Shown here one piece after another: positions 15,372 to 20,856 of a stretch of 20,856 nucleotides of DNA (within the stretch, counting starts at the first letter, position 1; the number at the start of each line of letters is the position of its first letter). The notes beneath the pieces were generated by a model. That model did not search any database. It was not told where the DNA came from and saw nothing but the letters and a program-made list of their open reading frames with translations. The stretch covers positions 1 to 20,856 of the forward strand of contig JALHJD010000019.1 in assembly GCA_022837185.1 (NCBI GenBank). The letters run 5' to 3'. Source of the stretch: Desulfobacteraceae bacterium (GTDB lineage Bacteria; Desulfobacterota; Desulfobulbia; Desulfobulbales; Desulfobulbaceae). Made by a program: the position numbers and the translations under genes.

Positions 15372-18053
15372 TCAACCGGTTGCTGCTTTAACAAAATTAC
15401 CCGCTTTTCTTCTCCGCAGAAACTTATCGATCTCCACCGCCACAATGACCGACGACGCAACGATCAGGATCTGCAGCCATTCCGTCCCTGAAATCGGCTC
15501 GGTTCTGAACACCCACTGCAGGGGGGGAACATAAATCACCGCCAACTGGGCAAGGAAGGCGGCGATCATGCTGAAAAAGAGGAAGGGATTTCCCAACGGA
15601 TTCAATCGGAATACCGACTCAAGTTCGGAGCGGCTGTTCCACGCCTGGAAAAACTGGAAAAAAACCATGGTGGTGACGGCGACCGTCCGGGCTTTCTCCA
15701 GGGAATCCCCGGCATTGAGGGCGGAAACGAAATTGTAGACCACGCCTGCGGAGATGATCAACCCCACCATCAACGTCCGTTCTATCAGGATTCTGGACAT
15801 TATGCCTTCCTTCGGGTCCCTGGGCGGCCGGTCAACTATTCCTTTTTCACCGGGTTCGAAGGCAAGGGCCACGTCCTGGAGGCCGTTGGTGACCAGGTTG
15901 ACCCAGAGGAGCTGAGCCGGCACATAGGGTATGGGCAGGCCCATGACCACCGTGCCCAGGATGGACAGGATGGCGGCAACACCGGTGGGAATGAGAAAGA
16001 AGGTGACCTTGCGGATGTTGTCAAAGACGATCCTGCCTTCCTTCACCGCATTGAAAATGGAGGCGAAATTATCATCGGTCAGGACCATGTCCGACGCCTC
16101 CTTGGCCACATCCGTGCCGGTCCTTCCCATGGCGATGCCTATATGGGCCGCCTTCAGGGCCGGGGCGTCATTGACCCCGTCTCCCGTCACCGCAACTATA
16201 TGTCCCTGTTTTTTCAACTGTTCCGTTATCCGCAGCTTGTGCTGGGGCGAAACCCGGGCATAGACGTTGACCTTTTCCGTCTTCCCATAGAGCCTGTCGT
16301 CGGCCATCCCCTCAATTTCACTGCCGATAAGAACTTCCGAATTTTCCTCGGCCAGGCCGAGCCGGCCGGCGATCGCCCTGGCGGTAACCGCGTGATCACC
16401 CGTAATCATGACCACGCGGATGCCGGCCTTTTTGCATCCCTCAATGGCGGCAATGGCCTCGGTCCGCGGCGGGTCGATCATGCCCTGCAGCCCGGCGAAG
16501 GTCAGCCCGGATTCAACGTCCCGGTGGGACAGCTCCGCCATGTCATCCGGCGCCTCCCTGAAGGCGAAGGCCAGCACCCGCAGACCTTCCCCGGCGAATC
16601 CCGTCGCCGTCTCCATGATCTTCTTCCTGGTCCCTTCCGCGTCTCCCAGACCGTCACACATATCCAGGACCTTCTCGGGAGCGCCCTTGACGAAAATGAC
16701 CTTCCTGCCGCCGCGCTTGTGCAGGGTCGCCATATATCCCCGCTCGGATTCAAAAGGGACCAGCGCCAGCTGCGGATACTTCTTCTTCTCCTCTTCGGGG
16801 CCGAATCCGCCCTTCAGGGCCGAAACAATCAGCGCCCCCTCGGTCGGATCCCCGTCGACCTTGTGATGGCCCTCCTCTTCATACAGTTCCGATTCATTGC
16901 ACAGAAGCCCGATCCTGAGGACCTGTTCGAGTTCCGGGAAATCCTTCAGGCTGATGCTCCTGCCTTCATGGATGATTTCCCCTTTCGGTTCATAACCGCT
17001 GCCGGTGATCTCATGGACCCGGGCCCCGTCATAGACCAGCTTGACGGTCATCTCGTTCCGGGTCAGGGTCCCGGTCTTGTCGGAGCCGATCACCGTGGTG
17101 CTGCCGAGGGTCTCGACCGCCGGCAGCTTCCGCACAATGGCATTCTGCCGGGCCATTCTTGCCACGCCGACCGCCATGGCGATGGTCACGACGATGGGCA
17201 GACCTTCCGGTATGGTTGCCACCGCCGCCGCGACCGCGGTCATGAACATATCCTTGGCGCTCTCGCCGATGAAGAATCCGACAAGAAACAGGAGGCCCGA
17301 GGAGCCGAGGACGAGCACGCCGATGGCCTTGGCGAAACCGTGTATCTTCTCCTGCAGGGGGGCCCTGACCATGCCTATTGCCCTGACATCCCGGGCAATG
17401 CTCCCCAGTAGGGTCCGGGAACCGGTTGCCGTGACCACCCCTCTGGCCCTGCCGTTGACCACGACCGTCCCCATGAACGCCATGTTCCTCTGGTCGCCGG
17501 GGGTGAGATTCTCCTCCTTGATGGGAGCCGTCTTTTTTTCGGCGGGAAGGGACTCGCCGGTGAGCATCGCCTCGTCCACCCGCAGCTCGATGGAATGAAT
17601 CAGGCGAAGGTCCGCCGGAACCTTCGCCCCGGACGCCAGCAGGACCAGGTCCCCGGGAACAAGGTCTTCGCTGTTGACCTCCTTTTCCCTGCCGTCCCGG
17701 ATTACCCTGGCCTTGGGCACGACCATCCGCTTGAGGGCCCGGACGCTTTCTTCCGCCTTGTATTCCTGGACGAAGCCGATGAGCGCATTGACAATCACCA
17801 CGGTAAAGATGACGCCCGAATCAATGTATTCCTGCAGGACCAGGGTGACAATGCCGGCGATGAGCAGAATATAGATGAGGGGACTGGTAAACTGATGCAG
17901 CAGTATCTTCAGCCTGCTGATCCGTTCCTCATCAGCGAGCCGGTTCGGACCGTATTCCGCGGCCCGTTGTTTTGCCTTTTCGGCGGTCAGGCCGTTTTCC
18001 GACGCGCCGAGACCCTTCAGGGTCTCCTGCACGCCAAGCTGGTACCAGTTCAT
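15372..18053 (-). CDS. P-type cation-transporting ATPase, P2-like
   Basis: An 893-residue ion pump of the Ca2+/Na+,K+-type (P2) layout. TGES is at 165-168, PEGLP at 282-286 in M4, the phosphorylated aspartate D325 in SDKTGTLT, KGAPE at 456-460, TGD at 551-553 and TGDGVNDAP at 623-631, followed by six C-terminal spans. By alignment with SERCA, M4 keeps Glu (E283), but M5 has G691 and A694 where SERCA has Asn768 and Glu771, and M6 has LWVNLVTNG with N723 where SERCA has Asp800. The exported ion therefore cannot be named. GGGGGAGG precedes the ATG. It is the first gene after the putative promoter at 18140-18168. Confidence 0.93.
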   Translation of the reverse strand: MNWYQLGVQETLKGLGASENGLTAEKAKQRAAEYGPNRLADEERISRLKILLHQFTSPLIYILLIAGIVTLVLQEYIDSGVIFTVVIVNALIGFVQEYKAEESVRALKRMVVPKARVIRDGREKEVNSEDLVPGDLVLLASGAKVPADLRLIHSIELRVDEAMLTGESLPAEKKTAPIKEENLTPGDQRNMAFMGTVVVNGRARGVVTATGSRTLLGSIARDVRAIGMVRAPLQEKIHGFAKAIGVLVLGSSGLLFLVGFFIGESAKDMFMTAVAAAVATIPEGLPIVVTIAMAVGVARMARQNAIVRKLPAVETLGSTTVIGSDKTGTLTRNEMTVKLVYDGARVHEITGSGYEPKGEIIHEGRSISLKDFPELEQVLRIGLLCNESELYEEEGHHKVDGDPTEGALIVSALKGGFGPEEEKKKYPQLALVPFESERGYMATLHKRGGRKVIFVKGAPEKVLDMCDGLGDAEGTRKKIMETATGFAGEGLRVLAFAFREAPDDMAELSHRDVESGLTFAGLQGMIDPPRTEAIAAIEGCKKAGIRVVMITGDHAVTARAIAGRLGLAEENSEVLIGSEIEGMADDRLYGKTEKVNVYARVSPQHKLRITEQLKKQGHIVAVTGDGVNDAPALKAAHIGIAMGRTGTDVAKEASDMVLTDDNFASIFNAVKEGRIVFDNIRKVTFFLIPTGVAAILSILGTVVMGLPIPYVPAQLLWVNLVTNGLQDVALAFEPGEKGIVDRPPRDPKEGIMSRILIERTLMVGLIISAGVVYNFVSALNAGDSLEKARTVAVTTMVFFQFFQAWNSRSELESVFRLNPLGNPFLFFSMIAAFLAQLAVIYVPPLQWVFRTEPISGTEWLQILIVASSVIVAVEIDKFLRRRKAGNFVKAATG

Positions 18054-18390
18054 AATTTCACCTCCCCCGAGCCGGTTCGGTTGATATGCCGGGAGACAGA
18101 CTCTCTCCGCACGGGCGCAGGATGCGCATAAACTCTGTCATGTTAAGCGATTCCGGCTTTTTGGGCAACAAGTTGCAGCACCAGCCCGGCAGGGGCGGGT
18201 TGGCGATACCCCCATCCGCGGAAGAAGGTCCGGAGACAACTGTCCGATTTACCCCCGAAACATGTTTCTCCATGCATAAAACGGAAAACAAGGGTAAAAA
18301 GACCAGAGCGCGGGGTTCGTTCTCATCCTGCCGCCTTGGCCCGACAACGAACACCTCCACATACAGACAACAACAGCCTCCGGCATCTCT
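18054..18390. other. 337-bp divergent intergenic region
   Basis: It separates the ATPase-led minus cluster from the plus-strand membrane-protein gene. It contains the candidate minus promoter at 18140-18168. I see no convincing plus-strand promoter and no repeat. A minus-strand open frame crosses it but has no domain and is rejected. Confidence 0.5.
18140..18168 (-). promoter_or_regulatory. Candidate sigma70-type promoter for the seven-gene minus cluster
   Basis: On the minus strand TTGCCC (18163-18168) and TAACAT (18140-18145) are separated by exactly 17 bp. Transcription would start near 18133, leaving a leader of about 80 nt before the ATPase ATG at 18053. Found by eye; no regulator site was identified. 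Confidence 0.4.
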
Positions 18391-19059
18391 ATGGAACAGA
18401 CCACCCACCGACGCATAACCATCGTCCTGCAGGCAATTCTGTTCGCCGGGGCCGTAGCCGCGGTCTGGGAACAGCAATGGCTCAACGCGGTGGTCACCGT
18501 CGGCATCATGGTGATTACCATGGTCCCCCTGTTTCTCAAAAAGGGACTCCATGTCTTCATTCCCCCCGAATTCGAACTGCTGGCCATCGGCTTCATTTTC
18601 GCCTCTCTGTTTCTCGGCGAGGTCCGCGGCTATTATGCCCGCTTCTGGTGGTGGGACATCGCCCTGCATACCGCCTCCGGATTCCTGCTGGGAATCGTCG
18701 GGTTTCTGCTGGTGCACGTGCTCAACGAAATGAAGGAAATCGACATCCATATGAAACCCGGCTTCGTCGCCTTCTTCGCCTTCCTGTTCGCCGTGGGGAT
18801 GGGGGCCATATGGGAGATTTTCGAGTTCGGCGCGGATCATTTCCTCGGGACCACCATGCAAAAGGAGATGCTGGGAGATCCTTCCGGCCTGACCGACACC
18901 ATGTTTGATCTCATCGTCGACACTCTGGGCGCCCTGATCATATCCGTGCTCGGCTACGGGTATCTGAAAACCTCCGGCAACACGTCTTTCCTGGAGCGCT
19001 GGATACGCGCGTTCATTGACAGCAATCCCCAGCTGTTCCGCCGGCGGCAAAAACCATAA
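18391..19059 (+). CDS. Polytopic membrane protein resembling DUF2238/YjdF
   Basis: A 222-residue protein with about six membrane spans (10-26, 31-49, 60-77, 90-110, 124-142, 171-191) and a basic C-terminal tail. Conserved-looking polar residues lie in or near the membrane: FWWWDIALHTASG (85-97), GAIWEIFEFGADH (138-150) and DTMFDLIVDTLGA (169-181). The WD-x-x-LH, WE-x-x-E and D-x-x-x-D pattern fits the DUF2238/YjdF group, whose function is unknown; the His, Glu and Asp residues could bind a metal or cation. The ATG at 18391 is the only plausible start, though no good ribosome site precedes it. Transcribed divergently from the ATPase cluster. Confidence 0.85.
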   Translation: MEQTTHRRITIVLQAILFAGAVAAVWEQQWLNAVVTVGIMVITMVPLFLKKGLHVFIPPEFELLAIGFIFASLFLGEVRGYYARFWWWDIALHTASGFLLGIVGFLLVHVLNEMKEIDIHMKPGFVAFFAFLFAVGMGAIWEIFEFGADHFLGTTMQKEMLGDPSGLTDTMFDLIVDTLGALIISVLGYGYLKTSGNTSFLERWIRAFIDSNPQLFRRRQKP

Positions 19060-19134
19060 GGCCGCCGCGCCTTCATTCGGGGGGATCCTCTGACAGGCCT
19101 TGTCTGACGCGGAAAGCTCCGGCCCGGGGAACGG

Positions 19135-19171
19135 CCCAGGCCAACCGCATCCCATTAACCGAAGGCCTGGG
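19135..19171. terminator. Hairpin between convergent genes
   Basis: CCCAGGCC (19135-19142) is perfectly complementary to GGCCTGGG (19164-19171) over a 21-nt loop. It lies 11 bp past the stop of the minus-strand lipoprotein gene and about 75 bp past the plus-strand membrane-protein gene. No T run is present, so termination is only likely, not shown. Confidence 0.35.
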
Positions 19172-19181
19172 AAAGCACTGT

Positions 19182-20465
19182 TCAGGGCTCGGCGAACAGG
19201 GTGCGCACTGTTTCGGCAATCTTCCCCTTGGGGATCAGCCGATTGCCGTCACCCACCTCATAGAGGCCGAACCATTCCTCCGGATCATCGGCTTCATGGC
19301 GGCTCGAGTCGGCGGGATACTCGCCGCTTTTCCACCACTCGTCATGCAGTTCGAAAAAGACCAGGCCGGCGAATTTTTCCCTCCCCGCTGCGGTGCGCAC
19401 ATCCTGCCAGACCGCCCGGAGAACGGCCGGGACATCTTCCACCCGGTGGCCGCCGAACCCCGGCACCCACGGCTTGGGAGCAATGGGCGAAGTGGAGAGA
19501 CCGGCCTGGGTGATGAGGACCGGTTTGTCCACCGCTGCAGCCAACTCTTCCAGATAGCCCTGATAGGCGGTGCCGGTCACGGAGCCGGGCGGCGAGGTCC
19601 TGACGCCCCGGGCGTAGGTGTAAACGTTGAGGCAGAGGAGATCACCCAGGTCCGGGACCAGCACATTCTCCCTGGCGACCTCCAGATCCGGGCGGTCGGC
19701 CAGGGGACCGATGTGGGTCCAGCTGGTGTGGCAGTAGAGGTGCCGCCGGCCATAGCGGGTCAACTCGTAGTCCATGGCCCCATCGATGAGGCGGGCCAGG
19801 GCGACCTCGGTGGGGGTGCGGCCGGCCACCTTCACATGGCGGCCGGTGAAGCCGCGCACCTCCGGATGGCGGGCATCGGTCCTGGTCACCGCCTCCGCCT
19901 GCAGTTCATCACCGATGGAAAAGAGCACCAGGCGGTCCGGCCGGCCCACCGCATAGGTATGATCGATAACCTCCCGGATCCGAGCGAGGGTTTCCCCCTG
20001 AAAGACGGGATCGAGAAAATCTTCGGCATACCCCCAGACCCAGATATCCTGGCCGTAGACCAGGTTCGACCGGTCAAGCTCCCTGAAGAACCCGGGCGGC
20101 ATGAAGAGCGGAAAGACATGCAGGTAATTGACCCCAAGCTCGGCAACGCGCTCGAAGTGTTCCCCGTAGCGGTTGTCGTCGCCCGGGCTGGCCCCGAACA
20201 GCGGCGTTTCGCCGGGCAGATAGGGTGAATAGCCGATGCCGCGGAAGAACACCGGACTTCCGCCGCGGCTGCGATCGACGATCGCCGTTCCGCGGACGGC
20301 GAATTTCTCAGGTTCGGGAGTTCCGGGGATGATTGCGGCGCTCCTCCCCGCCGGGGAGCAGCCGGCGGTCTGCTGGATGGAAAACACAAGAACCAGGATG
20401 ATCAGGGCCCGAAAGCGCCCTGTCAGGATATTCGAATGGGATAACCGGTAATGTATGAAGAACAT
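19182..20465 (-). CDS. Lipoprotein with glycoside-hydrolase-like TIM barrel
   Basis: A 427-residue lipoprotein: a basic start, a hydrophobic stretch (20-30) and a lipobox TAGC (33-36) with lipidated C36. The rest reads like a clan GH-A barrel: VFFRGIGYSPYLPGETPLFG, GVNYLHVFPLFMPPGFF, IWVWGYAEDFLDPVF, RLVLFSIGDELQAE (candidate acid/base E187), LLCLNVYTYARGV, DKPVLITQAGLSTSP, GLVFFELHDEWWKSG and the closing WFGLYEV. At the strand-7 position, where active enzymes have Glu (PVLxTExG), this protein has Gln320, so it may be catalytically altered or a binding protein. The start at 20465 has only a weak ribosome site; a shorter start is possible. The exact GH family is not assigned. Confidence 0.8.
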   Translation of the reverse strand: MFFIHYRLSHSNILTGRFRALIILVLVFSIQQTAGCSPAGRSAAIIPGTPEPEKFAVRGTAIVDRSRGGSPVFFRGIGYSPYLPGETPLFGASPGDDNRYGEHFERVAELGVNYLHVFPLFMPPGFFRELDRSNLVYGQDIWVWGYAEDFLDPVFQGETLARIREVIDHTYAVGRPDRLVLFSIGDELQAEAVTRTDARHPEVRGFTGRHVKVAGRTPTEVALARLIDGAMDYELTRYGRRHLYCHTSWTHIGPLADRPDLEVARENVLVPDLGDLLCLNVYTYARGVRTSPPGSVTGTAYQGYLEELAAAVDKPVLITQAGLSTSPIAPKPWVPGFGGHRVEDVPAVLRAVWQDVRTAAGREKFAGLVFFELHDEWWKSGEYPADSSRHEADDPEEWFGLYEVGDGNRLIPKGKIAETVRTLFAEP

Positions 20466-20529
20466 GACGATAGCTCAAGCAGATGGAATGCAGAAATTAC
20501 CGCACGCTAAAAGATCCCTTGGCAAAACC

Positions 20530-20572
20530 CCCTCATCCGCCCCTCCGGGGCACCTTCTCCTCCGGGAGAAGG
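20530..20572. repeat. REP-like intergenic double hairpin
   Basis: CCCTCATCCGCCCC-type sequence leads into two adjacent stems: GCCCC/GGGGC (20539-20543 with 20547-20551) and CCTTCTCC/GGAGAAGG (20553-20560 with 20565-20572, TCCG loop). The sequence resembles the widespread CCCTCATCCGCCCTTCGGGC-like intergenic palindromic repeats of Proteobacteria. It lies 65 bp upstream of the lipoprotein gene. Only this copy is visible in the window. Confidence 0.55.
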
Positions 20573-20619
20573 GAGTTGTAATATCCTTTTTCCTGTGGAG
20601 AAGCAGGTTGCGGCGAGCC

Positions 20620-20823
20620 TCATGAATCCCAACAATTCCAACATATTACATTGGGGTTCTCAGGTTCACCCCGGCCGCACCCGAGACGACTCTCAACCGC
20701 CGACTTCCCCGGCACATCCGGATACAAACCGGCAGCTGAGCTGCAAATTTTTTCTGTCATCTGTCCTTCCATGAGAAGGCTTGTCAAGCAGTGTCCGACG
20801 TGGCGGACCACTTTTCCCCGCAA
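20620..20823 (-). CDS. Doubtful ORF with Cys/Trp-rich C-terminus
   Basis: A 67-codon frame from a TTG at 20823. A better start may be the ATG reading MTEKICSSAAGLYPDVPGKS, which follows GGAAGGACAG. It ends NPNVICWNCWDS. No family is recognised with certainty. The same stretch has paired segments (GGGGT and ACCCC arms near 20653-20672) and near-repeats TGTTGGAAT and TGTTGGGAT, so it could instead be part of a structured RNA or a decayed mobile element. It lies at the window end and context beyond is unknown. Confidence 0.25.
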   Translation of the reverse strand: MRGKVVRHVGHCLTSLLMEGQMTEKICSSAAGLYPDVPGKSAVESRLGCGRGEPENPNVICWNCWDS

Positions 20824-20856
20824 AACCCGTTCACGTCACGCTTCCATCCGCACTCG

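Noticed and set aside
16143..17411. 422-codon plus-strand open frame
   Set aside because: Antisense to the P-type ATPase core, which has all family motifs; shadow.
18058..19155. 365-codon minus-strand open frame
   Set aside because: Antisense to the polytopic membrane protein and crossing the divergent promoter region; translation is Gly/His/Gln-rich without any domain.
19296..20228. 310-codon plus-strand open frame
   Set aside because: Antisense to the lipoprotein barrel gene; no ribosome site or domain.
20466..20856. CRISPR array or group II intron at the right edge
   Set aside because: No regularly spaced repeats for CRISPR. I looked for a domain V-like hairpin and a reverse transcriptase and saw neither within the window.

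Overview
The window looks like a chromosomal segment of a GC-rich, Gram-negative, anaerobic or microaerophilic bacterium. My best guess is a Desulfobacterota-type (deltaproteobacterial) relative. That rests on the gene mix: a 1Fe superoxide reductase, a rubrerythrin-like ferritin-fold protein, a periplasmic tetrahaem cytochrome c, a flavocytochrome, a lipoprotein and exported methionine sulfoxide reductases. No rRNA, tRNA, CRISPR array, transposase or integrase was seen, so taxonomy is inference from content only.

Left part (1-8163): mostly small, individually transcribed genes with a redox or stress flavour. In order they are wrbA (minus, cut by the window edge), a small helical sll1863-type protein, an unknown 101-aa helical protein, a rubrerythrin-like protein, a DoxX-type membrane protein (minus), the NAD-salvage pair nicotinate phosphoribosyltransferase and nicotinamidase, a third 100-aa helical protein (minus), a gene that reads through only if one G is restored in a G run, a class II superoxide reductase and a small winged-helix-like protein. 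Spacers of 0.3-0.6 kb with several hairpins separate them.

Centre (8177-18053, all minus): seven genes in one direction with gaps of 60 bp or less and two ATGA start/stop overlaps, preceded by a plausible sigma70-type promoter at 18140-18168. Transcription order is P-type cation ATPase, membrane sensor histidine kinase, ferric-reductase-like flavocytochrome, tetrahaem cytochrome c, pyruvate kinase, short-type alpha-glucan phosphorylase, exported MsrA-MsrB fusion. The kinase, flavocytochrome, cytochrome and pyruvate kinase are packed tightest. A working reading is a stress operon coupling ion homeostasis, a signal input, electron transfer from cytosolic NAD(P)H to the periplasm, carbon-reserve mobilisation with substrate-level ATP synthesis, and repair of oxidised periplasmic methionine. 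I do not recognise this combination as a described system.

Right part (18391-20856): a polytopic membrane protein resembling the DUF2238/YjdF group (plus), a convergent lipoprotein with a glycoside-hydrolase-like TIM barrel in which the usual nucleophile Glu appears to be Gln (minus), a REP-like double hairpin, and a doubtful short ORF with a Cys/Trp-rich C-terminus.

Most promising for follow-up: the seven-gene operon, above all the pairing of flavocytochrome and cytochrome with a Cys-poor exported MsrAB; the exact internal duplication in the cytochrome; the altered ion-site residues of the ATPase; the barrel with its nucleophile replaced; and the frameshifted gene at 6463-6794.
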